Source: Pseudomonas sp. MRSN 12121
GTDB lineage: Bacteria; Pseudomonadota; Gammaproteobacteria; Pseudomonadales; Pseudomonadaceae
Reading direction: 5' to 3'
Length of the DNA: 64,000 nucleotides
Assembly (NCBI RefSeq): GCF_000931465.1
Contig: NZ_CP010892.1
Location: 1,426,001-1,490,000 of the forward strand
In this document: in pieces, positions 1-9,399 of the stretch
Numbering within the stretch: position 1 is the first letter of the stretch
Layout: every line of letters begins with the position of its first letter
The notes under the pieces: generated by a model
Seen by the model: the letters and a program-made list of their open reading frames with translations, nothing else
What the model was told of the DNA's origin: nothing
Databases searched by the model: none
Position numbers and translations under genes: made by a program

Positions 1-12
1 GACGCCCCTGAA

Positions 13-61
13 AAAAGGCCGGCCCGCCGCATCCATCGAGGTCGCGGCGGGCTGGCCTTTT
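13..61. terminator. Intrinsic terminator after aotP
   Basis: An 18-bp stem (arms 13-30 and 44-61, one wobble or mismatch) encloses a 13-nt loop. A-runs on the left and T-runs on the right allow it to work in both directions. It lies just past the aotP stop codon and would end the leftward aot transcript. Confidence 0.85.
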
Positions 62-80
62 GCCTGTTGGCGCTCTGGAG

Positions 81-845
81 CTACTTCAGGTTGCCGCTGA
101 GAAACTGTTTCAGGCGCTCGCTCTTCGGATTGCCCAGCACCTCTTCCGGCACGCCTTCTTCTTCCACCAGCCCCTTGTGCAGGAACAGCACCTGGCTCGA
201 CACCTTGCGCGCGAAGCTCATTTCATGGGTGACCATGATCATGGTCCGGCCTTCCTCGGCCAGCCCCTGGATCACCTTGAGCACTTCGCCCACCAGCTCT
301 GGGTCGAGGGCCGAGGTGGGTTCGTCGAACAGCATCACTTCCGGTTCCATCGCCAGGGCCCGGGCAATCGCCACCCGCTGCTGCTGGCCGCCGGAGAGAA
401 AGGCCGGGTACTGGCCGGCTACCCGGGCGGGCAGGCCGACCTTGTCCAGGTAGCGCCGGGCGCGCTCCTCGGCCTCGCTCTTGCTGATGCCCAGTACCCG
501 GCGCGGCGCCATGGTGATGTTTTCCAGCACGGTCATGTGGCTCCACAGGTTGAAGTGCTGGAACACCATGGCCAGGCGGGTGCGGATCCGTTGCAGCTCC
601 TCGGCGTCGGCCACGTGCATGCCGTGGCGGTCCTTGACCATGCGGATCGCCTGGCCGTCGAGGCTCATGGCACCGTCGTCCGGGGTCTCGAGGAAGTTGA
701 TGCAACGCAGGAAGGTGCTTTTGCCCGAGCCGCTGGCGCCGATCAGGCTGATCACGTCGCCGGTCCTGGCCTTGAGCGAGACCCCTTTGAGCACTTCATT
801 GTCGCCGTAGCATTTATGCAGGCCTTCGATGGTCAGTTTGTACAT
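81..845 (-). CDS. aotP: Arginine/ornithine ABC transporter ATP-binding protein AotP
   Basis: This is the 254-residue ATPase of a polar amino acid importer. It shows Walker [10 protein letters not shown] at residues 36-44, the signature LSGGQQQR, and Walker [10 protein letters not shown]. It should energise the AotQ/AotM permease on the inner face of the membrane. The chosen ATG has an AGGA-type ribosome site about nine bases upstream; an in-frame ATG at 854 (MHAMYK) is an alternative. The frame stays open far upstream through aotO, but that part has no homology. The gene order aotJ-Q-M-O-P matches the arginine/ornithine operon of P. aeruginosa. The argR gene that normally follows would lie left of the window, beyond a terminator. 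Confidence 0.93.
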   Translation of the reverse strand: MYKLTIEGLHKCYGDNEVLKGVSLKARTGDVISLIGASGSGKSTFLRCINFLETPDDGAMSLDGQAIRMVKDRHGMHVADAEELQRIRTRLAMVFQHFNLWSHMTVLENITMAPRRVLGISKSEAEERARRYLDKVGLPARVAGQYPAFLSGGQQQRVAIARALAMEPEVMLFDEPTSALDPELVGEVLKVIQGLAEEGRTMIMVTHEMSFARKVSSQVLFLHKGLVEEEGVPEEVLGNPKSERLKQFLSGNLK

Positions 846-856
846 GGCATGCATCC

Positions 857-1975
857 TCAAGGCGAAAGTAGGTAGCCGCTGCGATAGGCTTCGCGGCCGG
901 CGACATGGGCGATCACCATGCCGGCCGTGGCAATGCGGCGCAGCGAACGGGCGTAGAGCAGGCCGGCGCCGCTGCAGTGAATGGGTGTGACACGGTCGGT
1001 GATCGGGTCGATGACCTCGGCGACCTGTTGACCGGCCTCCAGGTATTCCCCGGGCAGGGCGGTGAACACCAGCAAGCCGCCGACGGGCGTGGCCACCGGC
1101 TCGACACCGGCCAGCGGAGTGGCCGGATAGGGCAGTTCGGGCAGGGCTGGCGCCTCGCCGGCAATGGCGCCGAAATGGGTCAGGTAATCCAGCACCGCCT
1201 GGCAATCCCGGCTCGCCAGGTCGTGGTTGACATCGCCCTGGCCGCGCAGCTCGACAGTGACTGAAAAACTGCCCTGGGGAATGGCGAACCGTTCGCCGAA
1301 GCGCTGTTGCAATTGCCACCAGAGCAGGGTGAAGCATTCGTCGAACGACTGGCCGCCGGAGTCGGTGGCCAGCAGGCAGGCCTGCGAACCGATATAGCGG
1401 GCCAGCGGTTCGACCTGCGGCCAGGCCTCGGGCGTGGTGTACAGGTGGGCCACGGCTTCGAAATCACAGTGCAGGTCCAGCACCATGTCCGCGTCGCAGG
1501 CCAGGCGCTGCAAGGCCAGGCGCTGGGACTGCAGCTGGGTGCCGGCGGTCTGCTCTGCCAGGGCATGGCGCAGGGCGGCGCGGATGAGTTCGCGGTTGTG
1601 CCGCGGGTCGTCGTTCAGCTGGCTTTCGATGGCGTTGCCGACCTGGTCGGCGACGTCGACGAACCAGCGATTGAAGTTCTGCCCGCTCTCCAGTTCGTAG
1701 CGGCCCAGCGGCACATCCATCAATACCTGCTCCAGGCCGACCGGATTGGCCACCGGGACCAGGACGATTTCGCTGCGCAGGCGGCCCTGGGCTTCCAGCT
1801 CCGCCAGGCGCGCCTTGAGGTGCCAGGCCACGAGCATGCCCGGCAACTCGTCGGCGTGTAGCGACGACTGGATGTAGATCTTGCCTTCGGCCCGTTCGGG
1901 GCCGAAGTGGAAACTGTGGATCTGCCGCGCGGTGCCCGGCAGCGGGGCGAGCAGATCATGGGTCTGGTGGCGCAT
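857..1975 (-). CDS. aotO: AotO, succinylglutamate desuccinylase/aspartoacylase-family protein
   Basis: This 372-residue protein is of the M14 zinc-carboxypeptidase-like fold. The zinc ligands are recognisable as H40 and E43 (HADELPG) and H169 (DLHCD), and E242 in VELRG is the likely catalytic glutamate. Family members remove acyl groups from amino acids. In the aot operon it sits between the permease and the ATPase, so a role in handling N-acylated arginine or ornithine is plausible; its true substrate is not established here. It ends only 11 bases before the aotP ATG, which suggests co-transcription and possibly translational coupling. Confidence 0.87.
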   Translation of the reverse strand: MRHQTHDLLAPLPGTARQIHSFHFGPERAEGKIYIQSSLHADELPGMLVAWHLKARLAELEAQGRLRSEIVLVPVANPVGLEQVLMDVPLGRYELESGQNFNRWFVDVADQVGNAIESQLNDDPRHNRELIRAALRHALAEQTAGTQLQSQRLALQRLACDADMVLDLHCDFEAVAHLYTTPEAWPQVEPLARYIGSQACLLATDSGGQSFDECFTLLWWQLQQRFGERFAIPQGSFSVTVELRGQGDVNHDLASRDCQAVLDYLTHFGAIAGEAPALPELPYPATPLAGVEPVATPVGGLLVFTALPGEYLEAGQQVAEVIDPITDRVTPIHCSGAGLLYARSLRRIATAGMVIAHVAGREAYRSGYLLSP

Positions 1976-1995
1976 GGGGAATGGTTTGCCTTGTT

Positions 1996-2706
1996 CTAGT
2001 GGGCCGGACCGAGGAAGGCCAGCCAGCGGCGTTCGGCGAGACGGAACAGGCCGACCAGCGCGAAGGTCACGGTGAGGTAGATCAACGCGGCGATGCCGAA
2101 GGACTCGAACGTCATGAAGGTCGCCGAGTTGGCATCGCGGGCGACTTTCAGCACGTCCGGTATGGTCGCGGTGAAGGCTACGGTGGTGGAGTGCAACATC
2201 AGGATCACTTCGTTGCTGTAGTAGGGCAGCGAGCGGCGCAGGGCCGACGGCATGATCACGTAGGCGTACAGCTTCCAGCCGCTGAGGCCGTAGGCCTTGG
2301 CGGCCTCGACTTCACCGTGGGCCATGCTGCGGATCGCCCCGGCGAAGATCTCCGTGGTGTAGGCGCAGGTGTTCAGGGCAAAGGCGAGGATGGTGCAGTT
2401 CATCGCGTCGCGAAAGAACGCATCGAGCACCGGCTGGGCGCGGATCGCCGCGATGCTGTAGATCCCGGTGTAGCAGATCAGCAGCTGGATATAGAGCGGC
2501 GTGCCGCGGAACAGGTAGGTGTAGAACTGCACCGGCCAGCGGATATAGAAGTGCGGCGAGACCCGGGCGATGGACAGCGGGATCGACACCAGGAAGCCGA
2601 TGAAGATCGAGGCGCTGAGCAGCCACATCGTCATGGCCAGGCCGGTGATGTTGTAGCCGTCGCTATAAAGGAAGGGGCGCCAGTATTCCTGCAGGAGTTC
2701 GATCAT
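1996..2706 (-). CDS. aotM: Arginine/ornithine ABC permease AotM
   Basis: This 236-residue inner-membrane permease of the HisM type has about five hydrophobic segments. The EAA-type loop is visible in GEVEAAKAYGLSGWKLYAYVIM. The start ATG (MIELLQEYW) overlaps the aotQ stop by four bases (ATGA), the usual coupling for paired permeases; a longer open frame upstream is only read-through of the aotQ region. It should form the membrane channel with AotQ. Confidence 0.92.
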   Translation of the reverse strand: MIELLQEYWRPFLYSDGYNITGLAMTMWLLSASIFIGFLVSIPLSIARVSPHFYIRWPVQFYTYLFRGTPLYIQLLICYTGIYSIAAIRAQPVLDAFFRDAMNCTILAFALNTCAYTTEIFAGAIRSMAHGEVEAAKAYGLSGWKLYAYVIMPSALRRSLPYYSNEVILMLHSTTVAFTATIPDVLKVARDANSATFMTFESFGIAALIYLTVTFALVGLFRLAERRWLAFLGPAH

Positions 2707-3431
2707 CGCACCGCCTCCCGCGAGCCGGCCGCGTAGTGGCGTTCGAGCCAGCGCAGGACGACGTTGGACGCGCTGGTGATGAGCAGGTAGATCACCGCCG
2801 CCAGCACCAGGAAGTAGAACAGCTGGTAGGTGCTCTTGCCGGCGTCCTGGGCGGCCTTGACCAGGTCGGCCAGGCCGATGATCGACACCAGTGCGGTGGC
2901 CTTGAGCATCACCATCCAGTTGTTGCCGATGCCCGGCAGGGCAAAACGCATCATCTGCGGAAAGATCACGAAGCGAAAACGCTGGCCGCGCTTGAGGCCG
3001 TAGGCGGTGGCGGCTTCGATCTGGCCGCGGGGCACGGCGAGGATGGCGCCGCGGAACGTTTCGGTGAAGTACGCCCCGTAAATGAAACCCAGGGTGATGA
3101 CCCCGGCGCTGAACGGGTCGATCTCGATGTATTCCCATTCCATGAAGTTGGTGAAGGACGTCAGCCAGGTTTGCAGGCTGTAGAAGATCAGCAGCATCAG
3201 GACCAGGTCCGGTACGCCGCGGATCAGCGTGGTGTAGAGCTGGGCCGGCAGCCGCACCAGGCCCAGCCGGGAGAGTTTGGCGCTGGCGCCGATCAGGCCG
3301 AGGAGGACGCTGAGCAGCAGCGACAACACCGAAAGTTTGATCGTCATCCAGGTGCCTTCCAGCAGCAACGGACCGAACCCCTTGAGGCTGAAGGCGGAAA
3401 GCCCAAGGGTTTGCAAAAGTTCTTCGAACAT
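2703..3431 (-). CDS. aotQ: Arginine/ornithine ABC permease AotQ
   Basis: This 242-residue inner-membrane permease of the HisQ type is the partner of AotM. The cytoplasmic EAA-type loop reads GQIEAATAYGLKRGQRFRFV, which docks the ATPase in this family. It follows aotJ after a 56-bp gap that holds a terminator-like hairpin, so it is probably expressed less than the binding protein. The next gene overlaps it by four bases. Confidence 0.92.
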   Translation of the reverse strand: MFEELLQTLGLSAFSLKGFGPLLLEGTWMTIKLSVLSLLLSVLLGLIGASAKLSRLGLVRLPAQLYTTLIRGVPDLVLMLLIFYSLQTWLTSFTNFMEWEYIEIDPFSAGVITLGFIYGAYFTETFRGAILAVPRGQIEAATAYGLKRGQRFRFVIFPQMMRFALPGIGNNWMVMLKATALVSIIGLADLVKAAQDAGKSTYQLFYFLVLAAVIYLLITSASNVVLRWLERHYAAGSREAVR

Positions 3432-3452
3432 AAATCAGGGACCTGTGGCGAT

Positions 3453-3481
3453 AAAAAAGGCGCCCATCGAGGATGGGCGCC
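3453..3481 (-). terminator. Attenuating hairpin between aotJ and aotQ
   Basis: A perfect 10-bp stem (GGCGCCCATC and GATGGGCGCC) with a 3-nt loop is followed, in the leftward reading direction, by six U residues. It lies between the binding-protein gene and the permease genes of one operon. A leaky terminator here would raise AotJ relative to the membrane parts. Confidence 0.8.
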
Positions 3482-3487
3482 AGGTGC

Positions 3488-4270
3488 TTATTTACCGCTG
3501 TAGAGATTCAGGTCGCCAAAGTGCTTTTTCTGGATGGTGGCGTAGGTGCCATCATCGTGTAACGCTTTGATACCTTTATCCAGGAGAGCCTTGAGCTCTT
3601 TGTTACCTTTCGAGATACCGACAGCTGTCTTGGCCGGCAGCAGCGGGCTTTCCACTGGCTTGCTCACTTCATAATCGGCGCCTTGCGGCGATTTCAGGAA
3701 CCCCAGCTCGGCTTGCAGCATGTCCTGGATCGACGCGTCCAGACGTCCGGAAATCAGGTCGGCGTACACCTGGTCCTGGTTCTGGTAGGCCTGGGTCTTT
3801 ACCCCGGCCTTGTCCAGCACGGCCTTGGCATAGGCTTCCTGGATGGTGCCCTGCTCGTAGCCGACGGCCTTGCCCTTGAGCGAGGCGGTGTCTTCGCTCA
3901 GGCCGGAACCTTTCTTGAAGACGAAGGAGGTCGGGCCGGAGAACAGCTCGCTGGAGAAGTCGATGACCTTCTCGCGGGCCGGAGTGACGGTCATGGACGA
4001 GATCACACCGTCGAATTTATTGGCCTTGAGGCCCGGGATCATGCCGTCGAAATCGCTTTCGACCCATTTGCACTTGACCTTCAGTTCGGCACAGATGGCA
4101 TTGCCCAGGTCGATGTCGAAGCCTACCAGGCTGCCATCGGCGGCCTTGGATTCGAAAGGTGCGTAGGACGGGTCGACGCCGAAGCGCAGTTCCTTGTATT
4201 CCTTGGCCAGCGCGGAGCCGGCGGCCATGCAGAGAGCCAGTGCAGAAAGGGTCAGCAGTGCTTTTTTCAT
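3488..4270 (-). CDS. aotJ: Arginine/ornithine-binding periplasmic protein AotJ
   Basis: This 260-residue solute-binding protein of family 3 captures arginine and ornithine in the periplasm. A Sec signal peptide (MKKALLTLSALALCMAAGSALA) precedes the mature start KEYKELRFGVDPSYAPF. The body carries the family pattern GFDIDLGNAICAEL. The start chosen gives a normal signal peptide; in-frame sequence upstream is not conserved-looking. It is the first gene of the aot operon, so the operon promoter should lie in 4271-4550. Confidence 0.93.
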   Translation of the reverse strand: MKKALLTLSALALCMAAGSALAKEYKELRFGVDPSYAPFESKAADGSLVGFDIDLGNAICAELKVKCKWVESDFDGMIPGLKANKFDGVISSMTVTPAREKVIDFSSELFSGPTSFVFKKGSGLSEDTASLKGKAVGYEQGTIQEAYAKAVLDKAGVKTQAYQNQDQVYADLISGRLDASIQDMLQAELGFLKSPQGADYEVSKPVESPLLPAKTAVGISKGNKELKALLDKGIKALHDDGTYATIQKKHFGDLNLYSGK

Positions 4271-4551
4271 TATGTAATCCCTGGAAACCAAGATGAGCGC
4301 TTGTGGCGCATTAGGACTGTTACTGCAAAGCGTCAGACTTAATGAAAGTAGCAATTTCCGAACCAGAGTCCCGAACAGGTGTTTTAAAAGGTGGTGCAAG
4401 GGCGGGGGATGGGCCGGCCATGCACTGAAAAGGCGCGTGCCGCAGCTCATGCATCAATAGCGAGCGGGGGCCGGTTGGCCGGGGCGAATGTGGGGGAGGA
4501 AAAGCGGCGCGGGGGCCGGCCCACCCCCTGCTGGGGGCGGGCGGCGCAAGG

Positions 4552-6975
4552 TCACTTGCCTGGAGTGAGGGTCAGGCGGGTCTTGCCGTAGAGACGGTCG
4601 AAGTTCTGCGGTTGCAGCGGGAAGCTCAGGTACTGGCCCTTGAGCCAGCCGTCGATGCCGTTCAGGTAGTTGGGGCTGGCCGGGTTGCCGGACTGGCCGC
4701 TGCTGTTCATCACGCTCAGCGGTTCGCTCTGGCCGAAGTCGACGATCAGGCGCAGCGCCGGGGCCTGGGTGACAGCGAAGTCCTGGCCCCAGCGATACGG
4801 CGAGCTGTTCAGGGTGCTGTGATCGCCACCGGCGGCCAGTGGGCCGCGAATCGTCTGGCCGCTGGCGTTTTTCCAGCTGTAGCCGTGCAGCTTGCCCCAT
4901 TGCCAGGCGCGGCGATCGCCACCCAGCTGGCGTTCGCCGGCGCTGATGGCCGCGGCCAGGCTGCGGGCGAGGATCGTCGGTTTGTCTTCTTTCTGCGGGG
5001 TCCGGCTGTCGTCCCAGAACGGGCTGTCTTCCTGGCCGAGCAGGTGGTCGGCCTGGGCCGAATAGGACAGCGCGCCGTTGGCGACGAAGGCCTGCCACGC
5101 CGGGCTGGATTCCGGGCCCAGCTTGTCGAGGAAGATCAGCCTGGCGCTTTCCTGCAGGAACAGCTCGTAGATCGCCGCGTCGGCCGATACCGGGCTGAGC
5201 TTGCCGTCGAATGCCATCAGGCGGCTGTAGGCCTCGCGAGCCTTGCCGCGGTCCGCTTCGGGCAGGGCGTCGATGGCCTTTTTCAGCGGCTGCGCCATGC
5301 CGGGGGCTTCGAACATTTTCTTCAGCTTGGCGGCGAAGGTGGTGCTCTGGTCGTACTGCATGGCGATCATGCTGCGGCCGTCGTGCTTGCCGCTGCCGGC
5401 CAGCTCGGCCAGGCGCTCGCCGCGTTCCGGGTAATACCAGGAGTTGGACAACTGCATGCCGTAACCATGGGGGATGACCCGCTGGTTGGCGGTGCCCAGC
5501 CAGCCCTGGGCCGGATCCTGGTCATAGGGGTGGAGCATCGGGTCGGCATAACCGTCCCAGTCGTAGCGACCCTCCCAGCCCGGCGACGGCAGCAGGCCTT
5601 CGCCCTCACGGCGGTTGGGGAAGCGGCCGGTGACTTGCCAGCCGATATGGCTGGCATCGGCGAACAGCAGATTCAGGCCGATGGCACGGATCTCGCGGCT
5701 GGCGTCGGAAGCCCGTTCCACGTTCTGCGCCCGGGACAGGTCGAAGAAGGCATCCAGGCTCTTGTCGTCCGCCAGGCTCGGCTGTTGCAGGGCCAGGCCG
5801 TAACCACCACCGGGATTGCCGGCGCTGTTGAGCAGGGCGCCATGGCGGGTCTCATAGACCGCTTCACGAATCGGCCGCTGGCCTTTGACGAAGTAGGTTT
5901 CATTGCGTACCACGGCCGGCAGCCATTTGCCGTTGGCTTCGTAATACAGCGCATTGCCCTGGCGCTTGAGTTTTTCCAGGAACAGGTCCTGGTTGTCGCC
6001 GCCGACCGACGCCGTGCTCCAGGCGATCTTGCCGTTGAAGCCCTGGACGATCATCGGCAGGCCCGGGATCGTAGCGCCCGCGGCCTGGTACTTGGGCGCG
6101 CGGATCTGTACCAGGTTCCAGGCCGGCGACTGGCTGTCGGCGGCCAGCAGGCTGCGGCCGCTGCGGCTGCGCTGGGGGGCGATGGCCCAATTGCTGGCGC
6201 CGCTGGCGCTCAACGGGTTGAGCTGGTCCAGCTTGCCGGCGGCGGCGCTGATTTCGCCCAGGCCCGGGATGTTCAGGTTGAGGCCCTTGAGCTTGTCGCT
6301 CTCGGCCAGCGGCAGCGGTTCGTCGGGGTAGCTCGGGGTCAGCCAGGCGAGTTTGTCGGCGCCGACTTTCTGCGCCAGCACCAGGGCATTGATCTCTTCC
6401 GGCAGGTTGGCCGACTGGCTGAAGTTCAGCAGGCAGAAAATCAGCGCCGAATCTTCCGGCTTCCAGTACTCGGGCTTGTAGCCGGTGGCGGCCAGGTCCG
6501 GCGGCAGCTTGTCGCGGTAGCGGAACAGGTAGGCGTTGACCCCGCGGGCATAGACCTCGAAGAAGCGCTTGATCCGCGGGGAAGAAGCCTTGTAGAGCTC
6601 GCCGGCGCTGTTTTTCAGGTTGACCGCGCGCATGTAGCGGTCGACATCCAGCGCCTCCGGGCCGGACATTTCCGCCAGGCGGCCCTGGGCCAGCAGGCGC
6701 AGGGTGACCATCTGGTTGATCCGGTCGCTGGCATGCACATAACCCAGGGCGAACAGCGCATCGTGGAAGCTGTTGCTTTCGATCAGCGGCATGCCCAGGG
6801 CATTGCGCCGTACCGATACGTTCTGGGCCAGGCCCTTGAGCGGTTGCACGCCGGAGGTCGGCGGCAGGCTGTCCTGAGTGTTCCATGACTGGCAACCGGC
6901 CAGGCTGAGAACGCCGGCCACTGCCGCGGCAACGCCGAACCGGGGAAGAAAGTGTGAGAAGGCTGGCGAGGCCAT
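4552..6975 (-). CDS. quiP: QuiP-like acyl-homoserine-lactone acylase (penicillin acylase family, lipoprotein)
   Basis: This 807-residue N-terminal-nucleophile hydrolase is of the penicillin acylase family. It starts with a signal peptide and lipobox LAGC (Cys28). The likely autoprocessing site and catalytic serine are in GASNWAIAP (Ser261), splitting a small alpha chain from a large beta chain. The N-terminus (MASP..HFLPRFG) and overall length resemble P. aeruginosa QuiP, which cleaves long-chain acyl-homoserine lactones. A glutathione transferase lies next door, as I recall for PA1032-PA1033. The acylase fold is certain; the lactone substrate is inferred from homology. Confidence 0.8.
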   Translation of the reverse strand: MASPAFSHFLPRFGVAAAVAGVLSLAGCQSWNTQDSLPPTSGVQPLKGLAQNVSVRRNALGMPLIESNSFHDALFALGYVHASDRINQMVTLRLLAQGRLAEMSGPEALDVDRYMRAVNLKNSAGELYKASSPRIKRFFEVYARGVNAYLFRYRDKLPPDLAATGYKPEYWKPEDSALIFCLLNFSQSANLPEEINALVLAQKVGADKLAWLTPSYPDEPLPLAESDKLKGLNLNIPGLGEISAAAGKLDQLNPLSASGASNWAIAPQRSRSGRSLLAADSQSPAWNLVQIRAPKYQAAGATIPGLPMIVQGFNGKIAWSTASVGGDNQDLFLEKLKRQGNALYYEANGKWLPAVVRNETYFVKGQRPIREAVYETRHGALLNSAGNPGGGYGLALQQPSLADDKSLDAFFDLSRAQNVERASDASREIRAIGLNLLFADASHIGWQVTGRFPNRREGEGLLPSPGWEGRYDWDGYADPMLHPYDQDPAQGWLGTANQRVIPHGYGMQLSNSWYYPERGERLAELAGSGKHDGRSMIAMQYDQSTTFAAKLKKMFEAPGMAQPLKKAIDALPEADRGKAREAYSRLMAFDGKLSPVSADAAIYELFLQESARLIFLDKLGPESSPAWQAFVANGALSYSAQADHLLGQEDSPFWDDSRTPQKEDKPTILARSLAAAISAGERQLGGDRRAWQWGKLHGYSWKNASGQTIRGPLAAGGDHSTLNSSPYRWGQDFAVTQAPALRLIVDFGQSEPLSVMNSSGQSGNPASPNYLNGIDGWLKGQYLSFPLQPQNFDRLYGKTRLTLTPGK

Positions 6976-7158
6976 GGCAAAGCTCCTGCGGGGGGTAGCG
7001 TCAATAAAGGCGCTACGTTAGTGAGCAGGCGAGTGCCGCGCAAGCGGGGCGCGAGAGTATTTCTGCGTGGCCGGATAAATAGCCGGCGCCGCCGCTGGGT
7101 GGCCGCCCGGAACAGAGCGGCCACCGCGGTCGGCGAGCGGACGACGGGCTGTCGGGGC

Positions 7159-7803
7159 TCAGGATTTGGGTGGATTGACCCGCTGCACGATGGCGTAGGC
7201 GCGAGTGGTGGCCGGGCGGTCGAGGATACGGTTGAACCAGCGGTGCAGGTGGGGGAAGTTTTCCAGGTCCTGGCTTTGCCACTTGTGGGAAACGATCCAC
7301 GGGTAGATCGCCATGTCGGCGATGCTGTATTCGCTGCCGGCGACGAACTCCCGGTCCGCCAGGCGTCGGTCCAGCACGCCGTACAAACGGTCGGTTTCAT
7401 CGACGTAGCGCTTGATCGCGTAAGGGATCTTTTCCGGGGCGAACTGGCTGAAATGATGGTTCTGCCCGGCCATCGGACCCAGCCCGCCCATCTGCCAGAA
7501 CAGCCATTGCAGGGCTTCCTGGCGACCACGCAGGTCCTTGGGCAGGAATTGCCCGGTCTTTTCCGCCAGGTACAACAGGATGGCGCCAGACTCGAACAGC
7601 GACAGCGGCGCGCCGCCGTCGGCCGGCTGATGGTCGACGATGGCCGGGATCCGGTTGTTTGGTGCGATCTTCAGGAACTCGGGCTTGAACTGCTCGCCCT
7701 GGCCGATATTGACCGGGTGCACGCTGTAGGGCAGGCCGGCTTCCTCGAGGAACAGGGAGATTTTATGGCCGTTGGGGGTGGTCCAGTAATACAGATCGAT
7801 CAT
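7159..7803 (-). CDS. yfcG: YfcG/YghU-type glutathione transferase (disulfide-bond oxidoreductase)
   Basis: This 214-residue cytoplasmic protein closely resembles E. coli YfcG: MIDLYYWTTPNGHKISLFLEEAGLPY at the start, then NNRIPAIVDH, LSLFESGAILLYLAEKTG and QWLFWQMGGLGPMAGQNHHF. The Thr-Pro-Asn-Gly segment is the glutathione-activating motif of this nu-like class, which acts as a disulfide reductase rather than a conjugating enzyme. It lies 184 bp upstream of quiP on the same strand; there is no sign of direct coupling. Confidence 0.88.
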   Translation of the reverse strand: MIDLYYWTTPNGHKISLFLEEAGLPYSVHPVNIGQGEQFKPEFLKIAPNNRIPAIVDHQPADGGAPLSLFESGAILLYLAEKTGQFLPKDLRGRQEALQWLFWQMGGLGPMAGQNHHFSQFAPEKIPYAIKRYVDETDRLYGVLDRRLADREFVAGSEYSIADMAIYPWIVSHKWQSQDLENFPHLHRWFNRILDRPATTRAYAIVQRVNPPKS

Positions 7804-7951
7804 GGAGCTCTCCAGATAAACGAAAGGACATTCTGTTACGGACAGCAGACGGCGGTATTCGGTCATCCGGTCTACATACGACGGCTTGCCTGTCAGGAGA
7901 GGTGATGTTGAAGTGCGCGAAATTCAATGACCCGATGTGAGAAAAATCAGC

Positions 7952-8512
7952 ATGGAGCTTCAGACAAATGCGGCGCTGATCCTGATCGATCAACAGCAGG
8001 GCATCCTGCACCCCAGGCTCGGGCGGCGTAACAACCCCGGGGCCGAAGACCGCATCGCCGAGTTGCTGGCGTATTGGCGGCGGACGGCGCGGCCGCCGAT
8101 CCACGTGCAGCACCTGTCCCGTAGCGAGCAGTCGGTGTTCTGGCCGGGGCAGTCGGGGGTGGAGTTCCAGCAGCGGTTTTTGCCGCAGGGCAGCGAGGCG
8201 GTGATTCGCAAGCAGGTACCGGACGCCTTCTGCGCCACGACCCTGGAAGCCGATTTGCGCCGGGCCGGGATCGGCCAGTTGGTGATAGTCGGCGTGGCGA
8301 CCCACAATTCGGTGGAGTCGACGGCGCGCACCGCCGGCAACCTGGGGTTCGACACCTGGGTGGTGGAAGACGCCTGCTACACCTTCGACAAGGCCGACTT
8401 CTTTGGCCGGGCCCGCAGCGCCGAAGAGGTGCATGCCATGTCACTGGGCAACTTGCATGGCGAGTACGCGACGGTGATCGATTCGAAGCAGATCCTGCCA
8501 CACGATCTGTAG
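7952..8512 (+). CDS. Isochorismatase-fold hydrolase with Ser in place of the catalytic Cys
   Basis: This 186-residue protein has the cysteine-hydrolase/isochorismatase fold. The first catalytic residue (Asp13, LILIDQQQG) and the lysine (Lys87, RKQVPDAF) are present. At the nucleophile position the sequence is GVATHNSVESTAR, so Ser120 stands where nicotinamidase-type enzymes have Cys; true isochorismatases also lack the Cys. The substrate is unknown. The ATG at 7952 is chosen over an in-frame GTG at 7937 because it begins the conserved MELQTNAALILID. A REP pair starts right after its stop. Confidence 0.75.
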   Translation: MELQTNAALILIDQQQGILHPRLGRRNNPGAEDRIAELLAYWRRTARPPIHVQHLSRSEQSVFWPGQSGVEFQQRFLPQGSEAVIRKQVPDAFCATTLEADLRRAGIGQLVIVGVATHNSVESTARTAGNLGFDTWVVEDACYTFDKADFFGRARSAEEVHAMSLGNLHGEYATVIDSKQILPHDL

Positions 8513-8516
8513 GCCC

Positions 8517-8603
8517 GTAGGAGCGAAGCTTGCTCGCGATAGGGACGACTGGGTTGATCAAGGTGACCGAGTTGATCCCATCGCGAGCAAGCTTCGCTCC
8601 TAC
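8517..8603. repeat. REP doublet (inverted pair)
   Basis: Two arms, 8517-8540 and 8580-8603, are exact reverse complements starting GTAGGAGCGAAGCTTGCTCG, separated by 39 bp. The single strand can fold into a long hairpin. It lies between the stops of two converging genes. Confidence 0.9.
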
Positions 8604-8624
8604 ATGAAAGCAGGGGTTACGGCA

Positions 8625-8825
8625 TCAGGCGCCGTGGCACTTCTTGAATTTCTTGCTGCTGCCACAAGGGCAAGGATCGTTGCGGCCGACATCTTTCAAG
8701 GCGTTGCGCACCGGCTCCTGGTGAGCGTGGTTGCAATGCGGACCGTGAACATGGCCGTGGTCGTGATCGTGGTGATCATGATCGTGGTTGCAGTCAGGGC
8801 CATGGACATGGGGTTGCTGGGTCAT
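8625..8825 (-). CDS. Small histidine-rich SEC-C zinc-binding protein
   Basis: This 66-residue protein has two parts. Residues 1-36 are a histidine/aspartate tract with 13 His and two near-identical copies of HVHGPxCNH (6-14 and 25-33). Residues 48-66 are a SEC-C zinc motif ([18 protein letters not shown]), as at the SecA C-terminus. The combination suggests metal binding or metal delivery; no specific role is known to me. Its start overlaps the stop of the upstream lipoprotein gene by four bases, so the two are translationally coupled. Confidence 0.82.
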   Translation of the reverse strand: MTQQPHVHGPDCNHDHDHHDHDHGHVHGPHCNHAHQEPVRNALKDVGRNDPCPCGSSKKFKKCHGA

Positions 8826-9316
8826 CGAGGTAGCTCCGGAATAAAATCGGCGGGAATTATCTCGCCTTTGCGCCTCAGGTGCACGTCATGACCGATGAAT
8901 AATCCGGTTTCCAGCAGGCCTTCCAGACGATAGGGGATCGGTCGCTGCGGTTCCTTCAACCATTTCGCCACCTGACGCACCTGGGGCCACAGGTTGGTGC
9001 GCACCGGAACCTGGAAATAGGCGCTGCGTTTGGGGCCGACGGTGAACCAGTGTTCGTGCTCGCCCTCCGTGAGCAGGATGTCGCCCAGATAGACCCGGTA
9101 TTCCAGGGCCCTGACCGTGAGATCGGCATCGTTGGGGTTGTCGACGCGAAAGTGCAGGCGCAGGCGCTGTTCCAGGACATTCGCCTTGATCACCTCGACC
9201 TTGACCAGATGGACCTGTGGATCGGGGCTGTCATCGGCGAACCATGAGGCGCATCCCGACAGCGCCAGCGCTGTGAGCAGCCCGAGTGTCCGTAGTGCGC
9301 GTAGCTGAGCGACCAT
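8822..9316 (-). CDS. LEA14/WHy-domain lipoprotein
   Basis: This 164-residue protein has a lipoprotein signal ([12 protein letters not shown], Cys22) and a WHy/LEA type-2 beta-sandwich (residues about 35-160), recognised by [26 protein letters not shown]. Bacterial members are periplasmic lipoproteins of unclear, perhaps desiccation-related, function. The ATG at 9316 gives a proper signal peptide; an in-frame ATG at 9427 would add 37 residues that do not look like signal. It is coupled to the histidine-rich SEC-C gene downstream. Confidence 0.82.
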   Translation of the reverse strand: MVAQLRALRTLGLLTALALSGCASWFADDSPDPQVHLVKVEVIKANVLEQRLRLHFRVDNPNDADLTVRALEYRVYLGDILLTEGEHEHWFTVGPKRSAYFQVPVRTNLWPQVRQVAKWLKEPQRPIPYRLEGLLETGLFIGHDVHLRRKGEIIPADFIPELPR

Positions 9317-9399
9317 GCCATTACTCCGTTTGAACTTCCAGTCTAGGCGCTGAGCGAGAAATGGCGGTGTGTCGGGGCCAGGGGCCGTTCGGATGTCGG

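Noticed and set aside
4612..6888. Open frame of 758 codons opposite quiP
   Set aside because: No recognisable domain; the sense strand is a clear Ntn hydrolase.
8517..8603. Inverted repeat as a rho-independent terminator
   Set aside because: No U-run; copies at many sites show it is a REP doublet.
8604..8891. Rightward frame of 95 codons over the His-rich SEC-C gene
   Set aside because: Val/Met-rich hydrophobic look is the antisense of His codons; the SEC-C reading has a known motif.
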